Part shown: piece by piece, positions 19,515 through 31,279 of the stretch | Layout: every line of letters starts with the position of its first letter | Numbering within the stretch: position 1 is the first letter of the stretch | NCBI GenBank assembly: GCA_946902985.2 | Contig: OX336388.2 | Coordinates: forward strand, 1,218,896,609-1,218,960,608 | Length of the DNA: 64,000 nucleotides | Direction: 5' to 3' | Source: Meconema thalassinum | Lineage: Eukaryota; Arthropoda; Insecta; Orthoptera; Tettigoniidae | Notes under the pieces: generated by a model | Database searches by the model: none | Told to the model about the DNA's origin: nothing | The model's input: the letters and a program-made list of their open reading frames with translations, nothing else | Position numbers and translations under genes: made by a program

Positions 19515-22083
19515 GTAGAAAGTTAGATAGATAGATAGATAGATAGATTTTTATTAATTCCATTTGATCAAATACATGCATTCAATACATTTTGATATAG
19601 GACACGTCAGAATTTACATGCATAAAATAAATGAACTAACAGGTATATATTACTAAGATTATAACTATTTATAACTTATTATAATAGCAAATCTTAATAG
19701 ATACAATCTTATTGCACAACTATTTACACCTCACTCTATTATCATAATATGAAAACTTAATTCTATAAATACAACAACATACAGCTAGGTATTAAAATTA
19801 CATTTAAAAAAGTAAAATATAGTTATAGATTCCATCACTCCTATACGCTAAAATATTCAACTACTGAGTAAAAACAATGGCACTGCAGATAAGCTTTCAA
19901 CATTCTATCAAAGGTTTTTATTTTTGGGGCCAGTTTTATATACTGGGGTAGTTTATTGTATAATTTAACTCCAGTGTGAAAAGTTCCTTTTTGATATATG
20001 CTTGTGTGTGTGTGTGTGAAATATGAATGTTTTGATTTTGTCTTGTGTTATGCCTATGAACATCATTGTTTGTTTTAAGAAAAACATCTATTCATTAAAT
20101 TATTTAAAAAAAACATAATACTTTCAAAGATATATATGCAGGGCAGTGGGAGAATGTTTAAATCTTTAAACAGAGGTCTACATGATTCTCTAGAGTTTAC
20201 ATTTGCCATAATTCTAATCACCCTCTTTTGTATCCTAAACGTGCTTAGTACATCTGGCGACATACCCCAAAATATGATCCCATATCTTAAGTATGAATGG
20301 AAATAAGCAAAATAAGTATTTCTTAATGTGTGCATGCAAGTGCAGGTTTTCAAAATACGTAACGCAAAGCACATCGAGTTCAGTTTAGTATTCAGATATT
20401 GTATATGTTTATTCCATTTCAAGTCTTGTTGTATCCATAGTCCTAAAAACTTTGTTTCTGATTTATTTTCTATTTGATGACCATTTAATGTTATATTGGG
20501 CATCGCAGGATTCCTATTCTGTATAGTGTGGACATTAAGACATACTGTTTTTATAGTTTATTATGAGGCGATTATCTTGTGACCATTTGGTTAACTCTCC
20601 TGTAACGGAGTCAGCAGACTGTTTAGTTTCACCTTTTATTACGAGTGTTGTATCGTCCGCAAACAAAATTTCCTTATGTGAATGAACGTTCTGTGATATA
20701 TCATTGATATATAGAAGAAAGAGTAGTGGGCCCAAACCCGATCCCTGGGGTACTCCAAATTCAATAATTCCCTCATTGGACAATGTTTCATTAAGTAATT
20801 TGGTTCCATCATCCTTGTGTCTCAAGCTTACTATTTGTTTACGCCTTGTTAAGTAAGACTCGATCCATTTATTAGCTAGACCTCTAATACCATATTGATT
20901 TAGTTTGGTAAGGAGGATTTTAAGGTCAACAACATCAAATGCTTTCGATAAATCCAAGAATAGGCCAGTTACATGTTCCTTATTGTCAATTAATTTCAGT
21001 ATACAATTACTACATTCGTAAATTGCGGTCTGTGTAGATTTTTCCCTTCTGAATCCATGTTGTGAGTTTTATAATATTTTATTTTTTTCTATGAAACTTA
21101 TCAGTCTCTTATACATATTTATTTCCACAATTTTTTCAATACCAGTTGGTAAGGTAATAGGACGATAGTTATATAATTCATCTTTTGAACCGTTTTTGTG
21201 CACTGGAATTACTTTTGATAACTTCAAAATATCCGGGTAAGTTCCTGAGAGAATTGAACTGTTTATTAAGTGCGTAAGTGGATTTATTATATTTTCTGCA
21301 CATTTCTTTAAAATTGCATCAGGGATGCCATCAATGCCAGCACAGAATTTATTTTTTAGCTCTTTTATAACTATTCTTACCTCTTCACTTGTGACATGCT
21401 TTATAAATAAAGAATCACTGCATATATTTATTTTATTATTATAATTTAATGTATTTACCTGTGATTTATTTAATACTTTTTGTGGAATTTCCAGAAAATA
21501 GTCATTAAAAGTGTTTGCTATTTCCTCTGGATTATTAATCACTTTATTATTTCTGGTCAGTGTAATGTTCCTTTGTAACTTAGCAGATTTTCCAGTTTCT
21601 TTCTTTATCACGGACCACATAGCCCTGTTTTTATTAGATGATTGGGAAATAAAATTATCATTATGCATTTTCTTTGCTAGTCTTATTACCTTATGTAATA
21701 TGCTAGTGTATTTTTTGTAGTATAAATTGAATTCAGGTGTTGTGTGGTATTGTTTATATAATTTGTGTAGAAATTTCTTTCTTTGACATGAATTTATAAT
21801 CCCTGTTGTTATCCAATTGCTAGTTTTGTTATTTTGAACAGTTCTTCGTTTAAAGGGGAATGCTATTTCAAAATAGTGTTTTAGGGTACTGTTAAATGCA
21901 TTAAATTTATCATTTACATTTTCTAGTTCATAAATTTCTGACCATGTTTCCTTATTTAATAAGTCATTGAAATATGTAACATTTGATTCAGTGAATGACC
22001 TGCACTTTGATTTTACTCCATTATCATTATTATTGATTACTTCGGATACTTCAAAACTCAGTATTTGTCCATGGTGGTCACTA
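19515..22083 (-). mobile_element. CR1/L2-like LINE, 5'-truncated, minus strand
   Basis: The minus strand encodes the end of an endonuclease domain (SDHHGQILSF), a linker, reverse transcriptase and the C-terminal region. It ends in a (TATC)n microsatellite tail (GATA repeats at 19524-19547 on the plus strand). Microsatellite 3' tails and these motifs fit the CR1/L2/Daphne group of jockey-related LINEs. The 5' break at 22083 falls within the endonuclease and abuts a Penelope-end fragment. Confidence 0.85.
20075..22083 (-). pseudogene. LINE reverse transcriptase (two or more lesions)
   Basis: From 22083 leftwards the frame is open through the endonuclease end and the RT fingers (NYRPITLPTGIEKIVE) until a single stop near 21070. 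It continues in the same frame with QHGFRREKST and the catalytic LDLSKAFDVVD and GVPQGSGLGPLLFLLYINDI, then LFADDTTLV. A one-base frameshift near 20560 breaks it before the thumb and C-terminal region, which starts at MPNITLNGHQ. With only a stop and a frameshift visible, this is a relatively young dead copy. The RT active-site Asp residues are intact. Confidence 0.85.
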
Positions 22084-22125
22084 AAACTCCACCTTTATTA
22101 AGGCAACACTGAAAAATGTTCATTT
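22084..22125 (-). repeat. Penelope-end fragment beside the LINE
   Basis: TAAGGCAACACTGAAAAATG matches the outer end of the dispersed Penelope terminus (minus orientation). It directly abuts the truncated end of the LINE. Confidence 0.5.
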
Positions 22126-25038
22126 TGATCTAGCCTACTTACTCGGAGTCATCTGCATCAATGTCCCTAGATGTTCAGTTTTTTTTAATTCTCCCTTTCC
22201 TATGGGCAAATAACACATGGATGTTCCCTATTTTTCTTAAGGGGATTCAATGATCTTATGCTGAACTATTTAAGAATAGGTCATGTACCCCAACCCCTTA
22301 AATATGAAGTTGTCAGGATAAAAACATGTCCATAACCAACAGAAACTTGAGAACACTGATATCAGGAGAATGTTGATCGACCATGGATGTAAGACCAGAA
22401 AGTCTTAAAGAGGAGTGTTTCATTTAGAGGCTTGGAACATCATGGTCAAGACCCCTGTACTTGGGTGTGTGCTCAATCTGTTTGAAATCTCGTTGACAGA
22501 TCACGAGTTAATCTGTGGCTGGAATCCACTCCGTCCTATGCTAAGCTGTGAGTACTGGGCACCATTAGTGTTCTGTGACTACTGTATCAATTTCTTTAAA
22601 TTGTGTCATAGGCCTATGCATAGACAAGTCGCTGAGAATGTTCTCTGAATGGTGAATACCAGTAGGCTAGCCTACTTCGCTGCCTCCTTCACTAGCATTT
22701 CCAGGCACCTGGTTAGTTGGTAAAGTGAAATAGAAAAATCACTTGAATGATTCAAGTTGTCCTTGATTGTCCTAGTGGGACAGTGTACCCCATTTCAGAT
22801 CTTAGTTCAGAATTAGTTTCCTTGACGGAGTTGGAGAAACAGTCACAATACCTATGGTACTACTAGACCTAGTACGGTACATGTAGCTGGAAGCAATGTG
22901 AGACCAACCGCTAGGTAGCTTATGTCCCATTAGTTGGGAGTGTTAGGGAATGGGAGATTGGTTCAACATGTCAGCCTATGTTATTGTATATTTCATTAAT
23001 GTGTGGGATCTAAAAGTGTATCATGGGAATATTAAAGCAAGCCATAATACAGTATATCACCAGTTGGTCAATTGGATACAACAATTCAATGAAACATTCT
23101 GTTAATAATTAGGAAGTGTCGTAGGCAACCAGAGAAGCGACACAAGAAAAAACACCAGAGTCTTCCAGGCAGTTGTCATCAACTGTATTTCACATAGAGA
23201 AGAATGACTAAAATAGTTCCTCATGAAAAAAATAACTGGTCAATGGCTTGAAAGACAGTAGTAAGGACTTGCATGCTGTCAGTAAAAGTGGAGTTAAGAA
23301 AGATGTCTGGAATATTTAAATCAGTAGCTGATAGCCAGGATTTTTAAAATTACCATAGGTAATTGCACCATAATATGATTAGTAGCCTATGTGCAAAATT
23401 TTAAATGGTAGGTTTTTTTGTGAACCAAGAAACAGCTCTTAACATGGATTATGTTCACGTTAGGCCTACAAGTTATTGGGAGGGAGGTTTATTCTGCATA
23501 CCTGTTGCACATAAAATGAGCTTCTGATTAGAGCTCTGTGGGAATGTTTAAATGGATTGATGATACAGGGTTTATCAAGCCACTTTCTATGCATCTTTTA
23601 AAAACATTTTAGCATATCGTAAGTTACTGTCATCATTGCTAATGCTGTAATCTGTCATGTTTATTTATGCAGCATGAGGAATTAGGAAACATTGGTAGGA
23701 TTGGTATATTGAGTGGAGATATAGTAGGATAAAACGCAACTGTGTCATAGAAACCTAAGATGTATTTTTATTTCTCAACTTTATTTTCTGTAGACTCCAA
23801 CACAGCCTACCACCAGGGGGAAAGAAAAAAAATTGTTGGTGATGTTTAATGAGAGCAAATCTTGAAACACTGTGATTTAAGTGGTTGGTATCAAAAGCTG
23901 TATAGGAAAAATGAAAATGTGAAGTCGCGCCCAAGTTTACGAAGCCTTGCCAGACTCAGCAGAAATTATCTTTAATGCAAATAAAGCCTCAATAGTTCAA
24001 GCTTTAGGACGACCTTTGACATGAGCACTATAATAGGCCCACATTTAGGATCGACATAGCCTGCAGTAGGTCGTATGCTACTGTATTCACCTGGGCATGT
24101 TTTAAATAAAACTCAGCCTGCAGGTTAATAAGGTAGTATATTACTATATATCTATCTCAAGCAAATCCAAGAAGTTACCAGACTGAGAAATTACATAGGC
24201 CTACACTTCTAATCCTTGCTTCATTAGTTAAACCATAATATTTGTACATAAATACAGCAAGGACCTTAAATTATATGCCTTAGGCATAACCTACAAATTA
24301 CATGTCATATATTCAGACAGCAACATCAATACGCAATGGTCAATAATGTAGTTTAATAGTGCACAAAATGTTATTGTACTGAATGTACTTCGAAATGATG
24401 AATAAAACTGGTGGAAACGACAGCCAATTGATTTAAATCCAAAGTAGTAGAAACTGTCAGTTGATCAGCCAGAGTGTTGATTCGTACTTTTATTTTCACA
24501 AATTTTGAAGGACAGTGTCACGCTGCAATGTAAATATAAACGTACATACAATTCCTCATCAATAAGTGATTTGCACTTCATACTGTCATGAACTGGAATA
24601 GATTTCTAGAAATGTAATTGATGTAGAAATCTATTCCTCTCGCCGCCATGTTGGTGATAATTGTAAACAAGCCAGCGGGCAGCCAATGGCTGGTGATAAT
24701 TGCCAGCCAATAACAAGCCAGGATGACGCGGATCATAATTCGCGTTTCACTCTCATTGCGTTTTAACTTGAGGCGAAGAATCAGCTGTTCGTTAACGCCA
24801 CGGGGTGCCATTATTAAAATTTTGGGAGATAGAAACACACCCCTGATCGATCCTTCTTCTTTTTTCTTTGAAGGGGGGGGGGGGGGAATTGGGCATAGCG
24901 TAAAATATTTACCCAATAACGAGGTTAAGAACGTAAGGTTTTAAGAACCATTTACCCCTCACTATTAAACAGCAGAAGATCACAAAGCGTGTGCATCTCT
25001 CAGATGCATCGCGCCCGACGGAGGGTTAATGGGACTAT
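22126..25038. other. Intergenic stretch, no gene recognised
   Basis: About 2.9 kb of mostly unique AT-rich sequence. A G-run lies near 24871-24886. At 24795-24850 is the inverted partner of the 18673-18712 repeat, which also begins a short minus-strand open frame starting MAPRGVNEQ with no known similarity. Confidence 0.5.
24795..24850 (-). repeat. Inverted partner of the 18673-18712 repeat
   Basis: The reverse complement reads GTGTTTCTATCTCCC, AAAATTTTAATAATGG, CACCCCGTGGCG, the same as the left copy except at its inner edge. Confidence 0.7.
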
Positions 25039-25050
25039 TTAATGTACCGT
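25039..25050 (+). repeat. Target-site duplication, left copy, of the full-length LINE
   Basis: TTAATGTACCGT precedes the LINE 5' end here and recurs at 34265-34276 directly after its TTAA-rich tail. Confidence 0.75.
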
Positions 25051-25266
25051 TGCCATTCTCAACGGGTGCACTCGAGACTTTCGGAAGACATACAACACAG
25101 TGGAGATTAAACGCATGCATGTTCAAATTATAATAAAGCATTTGAATAGTCGAACATCGTGTGTGATTATGTTAAATGACTTTCTAATGTGTCTTATGTA
25201 AAAGTGAATATTTAATCGTGTGCAGTCGTCTTCTTTTCATAGTGTAGATATAACCAGTAAGGTAAG

Positions 25267-26297
25267 ATGTCAGCGAATAATAAAGCAAACTTCAAAAGTA
25301 GCAACGATCAAGAAATCGACCAGTGTGATATATGTAGCAGAGCGGTATCAGATAATGATAAAGCTATAGAATGTGATAAATGTAATAAATGGCAACACTT
25401 TGAATGCAGTGGCCTTACGAAAGGAGAATTCGACTGCGTTAATAGAAAAAATATTAGACTCTTATGGCTGCGCACTGAATGTAACACTAGGATCTTGACA
25501 AAATCAAGGCCCGACTCCGACAACTCGGATAAAATGACTAGTAGGATAGAGAAATTGCTTGTTGCAAAGGAAACTAAAATACAAGATAGAATTACAATGG
25601 AAATAAACAATTTACAAAAGGTACTAGAGCCACGCATCCAACCCGCAAACATAATCAAACCTAAGGCCCCAACACCTCCGACAACTAGGCTCCAAAAAAC
25701 AACACAATATACGGATAATCAACCAGTGGTTCAGAAAAAACAAAGGGAGGAGGTAGTGTGTCAGGAAACAAATGGAAGTGAGATCATAGCAAAAGAACGA
25801 ACAGAAACAAGAAATTGTGAGGAAATTGTTAGGGATGTAGTTGCTGACGATGATAGAAAAGCACAAGACATCGTTCAAAACGATGAAATCGATCAAATTA
25901 CATGGACAGAAGTAGTGAGATCAACCAGAAAACGCAGGACGGAGGTTAGAGGAACCAAGGAAGACCAGACGTGCATCCTTAAGGCTGCGGAAAAATACGG
26001 ATGGCTATATGTAGGAAGAGTACATCCCTCAATGCATAAGGATATATTGATAGGACATCTTAAGCGTAATGCAATAAGGGAAATAAAGGAATGTCATCAG
26101 CTGGAATCCAGGGGTTATAACAAAGCCTTCAGAATTGGAGTTCCATTAAACAATCTTCAACTGGTATATAACCCTGATTTCTGGCCAAAAGATGTAATAG
26201 ACAATTCAATTTTCGAGGCCCAAGGTACAGTGGGGCCATCCTGGATAGCAACCACAGGAAATCCTACAATGGCGACATGCATCAATAAGGATGAAAC
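25267..26297 (+). pseudogene. LINE N-terminal segment with PHD-type zinc finger
   Basis: The frame opens at ATG 25267 and stays open to the Copia insertion. Residues 20-60 form a PHD-like Cys/His cluster (CDICSRAV, IECDKCNKW, HFECSGL), followed by a coiled, charged region and a region ending NPTMATCINKDE. In many LINEs such a domain is a separate ORF1. Here, when the Copia element and one copy of its target duplication are set aside, codon 343 continues in frame into the endonuclease (LLWNIEGL). It is probably a nucleic-acid or chromatin-binding part of the retrotransposition complex. Confidence 0.75.
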
Positions 26298-26310
26298 TGT
26301 AGGAGTATAT

Positions 26311-28444
26311 TGTTATCTGTGTCCCTTTCTATTTGCATTCCAAGAACCTGAGCAGCAGGTCCAAGATCTTTCATCATGAAATTTTGTTTTAAGACATCTT
26401 TTAGTTTACTAACTTCCTGTGGATTATTGTGGAACACAAAGAAATCTTCAACGTACAGAGCAACAAGAATTACAGTATTGCCGATACTCTTTCTGTAAAC
26501 ACATGCCTCATTATGTCTGTTTGTGTAGCCTGAATCAGACAGAACTGTATGAGCCTTTCTGTGAAACATATGTGCAGCCTGCTTTAGTCCATAAATGGCC
26601 TTTTTGAGCAAACAAACCTGGTCTTCCTTTCACTTCACCTGGAAGCCCTCTGGCTGACACACAAATATTTCCTCCTGTAACTCTCCATTGGGAAAAGCAG
26701 TCACAATGTCTAGATGGTCAATCTGTAAATTTAATTCAACCGTTAAAGCAAACAACATTCTGAGTGTGCCATGCTGCACAACTGGTGAGAATGTCTCAAC
26801 AAAGTCAATGCCAAATTGCTGTGTAAAGCCCTTTGCAACCAACCTTAATTTATATTTTACAACATCACCATTTGTATTACGCTTAGCTTTAAACACCCAC
26901 TTATTCTGTACAATGTTTTTACCTTCTGGCTTAGGAACTAAAACCCACGCCTTATTAACCATCATGGAATCCATTTCGCACTTCATGGCTTTATGCCATT
27001 CCTTAGAGTAAGGTGATGACAAGGCTTCACTTACTGTACATGGTTCACTTTGATCAGAACAATGAGTGTAATGCAGAATGTAATGAGGATATTGTCTTGG
27101 TCTTCTTTCTCGCTGGGGGGTAGCGACGCGCTTCCTCATTGTGCTGTGATGGATTATCTTGATGATCAGGCTCAACTTTCACTTCTTCATTATGCTGTGG
27201 AGCTGCATCTGGAACATCCCTATCACATGCAGTCAATAGTGGTTTACTGACTTCAGTGGTTAGGGGTATTAGTGTATTCCCTGGTACCACTGAAGGATCT
27301 GTTAGAGCAGAGAAAGACATCTCATCAAAAATCACATCTCTCGCTGTGATTAATTCATGGGTTACTGGATGCAGGAACCGGTACTCCTTTTTCTCATCCG
27401 AGTACCCAACAAATACCATTCTCTCAGTCTCGGGATCAAGTTTTCTTCTCAGCTGATCTGGAATATGAACATAGGCATTACAACCAAATACTTTTAAGTG
27501 TGTCAGGTCTACTTTCTCTCCAGTCCACATTTGTTCTGGTGTTGAATTTGGTGTTTTCCGTGCAGGAGACCTGTTGACAAGATATGCAGCTGTATTGACA
27601 GCTTCTGCCCACATGCGTTTGTCACAAGCTGCACCTTGCATCATAGCGAGTGCTCTTTCATTCAGAGTCCTGTTCATGCGTTCTGCAGTTCCATTTTGCT
27701 CTGGTGTGCACCTTACTGTTAGCTGATGCTTGATGCCATGCTGTTTGAAAAACTCATCCATAGCTTTATTACAATACTCCCCACCATTGTCAGAGCGTAT
27801 GACCTTGATTTTCCTTTCACACTCAATTTCAACAGAATTAGCAAATTCTTCAAAGATTTCTCTTACCTCACTTTTCTTTTAAAAAAAGGGACAAAAACCT
27901 TCCTCGTATGGTCATCGATGGAGGTGAGAAAATATCTGGCTCCTCCCCAGGATTTCTCAGGCATCGGTCCACACAGATCACTGTGTAACAGGTCCAGTCG
28001 GTTCTTGGCACGATGCTTGGTGGTCTTGAAGGGCTGTCGAGCTTGTTTCCCTTCTATACATGGAACTCAGAGCTGCTTTTCACCCGAAAAATCAATACCG
28101 GTAGCCAAACCATTTTTTAACAAGTCCATCCCCACGTGATTGAGATGGCCTAATTTTTTGTGCCACAATTCTCTAGAATTAGAACTTTTTGAACAAACAA
28201 ATTTAGCATCACTTAAACAAGACACTGCTGATGCATTTGCACTTACAGAACCTGAGTTATTTAAGACATAAAGTCCATTTGACTCTTCAATCAATAATTG
28301 CACATCACCTGTAACTTGACAGTCACTGTCTTGAAACACTTTACAACCTTCTTCATCAAAAACAATTACATGACCCTTTTTAACAATACTGTTCACAGAG
28401 AGCAAGTTTGCTGTAAGGTTAGGTACATACAGAACATCGCTCAC
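26311..28444 (-). pseudogene. Copia pol: GAG-pre-integrase, integrase, reverse transcriptase
   Basis: Several frames follow in order on the minus strand. First is a pre-integrase segment with ELWHKKLGHLNHVG (HHCC zinc site). Next is an integrase core fragment (TPEQNGTAERMNRTL carrying the Glu). Last is an RT region (WVFKAKRNTNGDVVKYK, VETFSPVVQ, LKKAIYGLKQA). The RT active site reads YVEDF where Y-V-D-D is usual, a likely inactivating change. Frame breaks occur near 28065, 27870, 27100 and 26620. The C-terminal RNase H is deleted. Confidence 0.82.
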
Positions 28445-28490
28445 CTTTGTAAAAACATTTGCTTGTACTGGAACATCACCTATGCCGCCA

Positions 28491-29417
28491 CTATAGTTTA
28501 CAATCGTTTGCTACGGTGACTTCATATCCAACCTCCCTTTTATCATCAAATTTTGACATCCAATCCACTCTACCAGTCATGTGTTTGGAGGTTGCGGAGT
28601 CCATGTACCAGCTTTCTGCTGAGTGGGTATCGGCTCCAAGTGCTGTGGACAGAGCCCTACTCTTCTTCTTTTCTTCTTTCTTCTCTAGTGGCTTGGCATT
28701 TGCTTGATGTGCTGCTGTCTTGTTTTGGTGTTTGCAATCTTGTTTCCAGTGGCCAGTTTTGCGGCAGTTCCAACAGAATGGTTTCTTGAGTTTAGTATTC
28801 TTGAATCCACTCCTGTTAATGTAGAGTGCTGTTTCTTTGCTGGAGCTGCGTTTGTTTTCCTGTAGCAGTTTACATTTCACAAAGTCACTAGTCAACTCTG
28901 CGCCTGAATTTTCCAATGCCATAATCACAGGTTCATAGTCATCAGGTAGTCCCTGCAAGAGCAAGTCACCTAGAAATTCATCAAGTGTTTTTTTAACTGC
29001 TGCTAGCCGCTGGGAGAGCCCCAAAACTGTGGTGACATATTCTTCCATAGTCTTGAATTTTTCAAGCTTCGTGGAACACAGTTGGCGAAGAATTCTTGTG
29101 TGCCTGTTGGCGCCTTTATCTTCATATGCCATCTCGAGCGAATTCCATGCTGATTTCGCCGTTTTTGCTTCCATGACGTACGGAAAAACACTCTTTTCCA
29201 CCATAAGGTTAATCTTGCACAAAGCACGTTCGTCGCGCCGTACCTTAACCTCTGCGCCCGATTTAACATCTTCTGCATAACCAGATATGCACTTCCAAAG
29301 TTCATCGTGCATAAGATAATTCTTCATCTGGAAACGCCAGTCAATGTAGTTTTCTCTCCCCTTCAGTTTCTCGAAGTTATAAAGAGAACCGGTGCTGGAT
29401 TCCGCCATGATGCACAC
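28491..29417 (-). pseudogene. Copia gag and protease part
   Basis: The frame (possible starts at MCIM or the following MAESSTG) encodes a Gag of the UBN2/retrotran_gag type (WRFQMKNYL, LLLQGLPDDYEP), then a CCHC knuckle (CWNCRKTGHWKQDC) and the start of the aspartic protease (WYMDSATSKHMT). Where the usual protease motif would be D-S-G/A it reads D-S-A. A frameshift near 28490 separates this part from the rest of the polyprotein. Confidence 0.82.
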
Positions 29418-29495
29418 ACTTATTGCATGCGATCACAGTTTTGTTAATTCAAATAGAATCACACTGGTCAGAAAACTATACTCTCGTCAATGATC

Positions 29496-29513
29496 CTGCT
29501 GGAGCCCATAACC
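29496..29513 (-). promoter_or_regulatory. Copia primer-binding site
   Basis: The minus strand immediately after the LTR reads GGTTATGGGCTCCAGC. Copia elements prime on an internal part of initiator methionine tRNA, whose complement GGTTATGGGCCCAG is closely similar. Confidence 0.65.
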
Positions 29514-29732
29514 TGTAGGAGTATATGACAGGAGAAAGACGTCTACTCGTATGTGCAGTATACATGTTTAATACGAACTGAACGACAAGGTTACATACAG
29601 GCGTATATATACAAAAACAGACAAAAGAATCAACGCGAACATTCTCGTAACTAGAACCGCCACCAATGGCGTTGCGCTTCCTGGCGCTGAATTTAAATCA
29701 TAGATCACCTATTGGGTTACATATTTCTAACA
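29514..29732 (-). repeat. Copia 5' LTR (219 bp)
   Basis: It starts TGTAGGAGTATAT and ends ATTTCTAACA on the plus strand, with TG/CA termini. The first 13 bases recur at 26298-26310 as the relic of the second LTR. Confidence 0.85.
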
Positions 29733-29737
29733 GAAAC

Positions 29738-30448
29738 GACGTCAATACTGCTATGGAATATTGAAGGCCTAAAAATGCTAAATCAATGTTGCCGATCAAC
29801 ATACTAACACAAGACATTATAATATTAACGGAAACTTTTCTAACAGAAAATATTCACACTGACGGTTATTTCAGCATACATACCGTAGCTCAACAACACC
29901 TCCAAGGAAGACCCAGTGGGGAAATCACATGCATGTTCAAAGCAAAACTGCCCCCCATTGATGTTATCTATAGATCGGACACTGTGTTAGTCATAAAACT
30001 TAAATATGTCACAATCATTGGAGCTTATTTTCCACCAGATGTTCAACCAGAAGACATTATAAAAACATTAAGTGAAGCCATAACAAAAATTTCGAATAAC
30101 GAAGCAGTGATCTTAGCAGGCGATATAAATTGTAGAATAGATAAGCCAAACAGGAAGAGCAATTTAGTCATCTCTTACTTACAAGGAGATGGATTTAATT
30201 TAATTAATTCCAACACAAACCCAACGTATTTCTGCCACAAAGGCAGAAGTACAATAGATCTGTTATTCTCAAACATTCTAATTGAAGTCCACTCGTGGAA
30301 AGTAGCGGACAGATGCTTAGTAAGGAAACACCTCCCAGTAACAGCTACGTTTACAACACTAATCAAATACAAGCCTCCCAAACAGAAACAACCAGGAAAT
30401 TTCTCTAGGAAAATTGAATTAGAGAAGCTTCCAACGTTAGAAGAATAA
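29738..30448 (+). pseudogene. LINE endonuclease domain
   Basis: After the Copia target duplication the LINE resumes with TSILLWNIEGL, the opening of an apurinic-type endonuclease. A frameshift near 29785 follows, then TQDIIILTETFL, VTIIGAYFPP, VILAGDINCRID and RSTIDLLFSN, the standard EEP-fold blocks in order. The usual SDH motif is altered (VRKHLPVTA), so activity is doubtful. Confidence 0.8.
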
Positions 30449-31277
30449 CAGACCCTCATACCGAAGATATGTCAGAATCCGTTAGATGAACCTACTAAAG
30501 AAATAGAAGAAAAACTCAAACAAGCTCTTATACCATCCAGGAAAAACACCAGGAGAGCTCAAAGGTTGTTTGATCAAGAGTGCTACATGTTAAGGAAGTC
30601 GGTCCTCGAGTTCCTACATAAAGCAAGAGAGACAAATAACACAATGGACCTAAACTTATTTGCAGTAGAAAGGAGAAAGTACAAACAGCTTTTGAAAGAG
30701 AAGAAAAAGGCATTCATTGATAGAGAAGCAATGATAATCGCTGAAGCAGCCCATAAAAACCCATTCATTTCACAAACCGCAAAAAGACCTCATTTCCCAA
30801 ATAATATTCCAATGGAAATTTGGACAGAACACTTCTCACTCACACTAAACAGAGATAACCGGTCGGTGGCAATGGAAATGAAAGAAAACACGAATAAACA
30901 CGTTGTGTTTCAGGATTTTACGGAAGAGGAAGTTAGAGAAACCATAACACAAATGGCAAACCAAAAGGCAGCAGGTTCAAATGGTATCCCAAACGAACAT
31001 ATGAAATTGTCTATAAATGCGTTTATTGGAATATGGGTGTCATTATTCAACACCTGTATGGAGAAAGGAAACATTCCCTACGAGTGGAGAGACTCTAGCA
31101 TTAAAGTTCAGGTTACTGAAAAACAGACTGTAGGAAGAAATCAATGATAAGATTCCGGATGAACAATTTGGCTTCCGGAAAGGAAGATCAACACTACACG
31201 CAGTCGCAAACTTGCTGGGTAACATAGATGAAACACTACGGCAACCTAAACAGAAATTCTATGCAGTCTTTATTGAC
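30449..31277 (+). pseudogene. LINE reverse transcriptase, first part (before mariner)
   Basis: A linker is followed by RT fingers (ITQMANQKAAGSNGIPNEHM, GNIPYEWRDSSIKV). The NYRGI-type block expected next is missing at about 31115, indicating a deletion. The frame resumes with EQFGFRKGRST and FYAVFIDY, where the mariner target TA interrupts the catalytic motif. Joined across the mariner, the motif reads FIDY-NKAFDLINRE, so the insertion fell exactly in the RT A box. Confidence 0.78.
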
Positions 31278-31279
31278 TA

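Larger units (their letters stand above)
26298..29732 (-). mobile_element. Copia (Ty1/copia) retrotransposon inserted in the LINE, 3' end deleted
   Basis: The 5-bp target duplication GAAAC lies at 26293-26297 and 29733-29737. The 5' LTR (29514-29732, TG...CA on the plus strand) is complete. The other LTR is reduced to 13 bp (26298-26310) fused directly to the reverse-transcriptase region, so RNase H and most of the 3' LTR are gone. Next to the 5' LTR is a primer-binding site of the initiator-Met type used by copia elements. Confidence 0.88.

Noticed and set aside
25308..25896. Minus-strand frames over the PHD segment
   Set aside because: Antisense to the PHD-finger coding region, with no domain.
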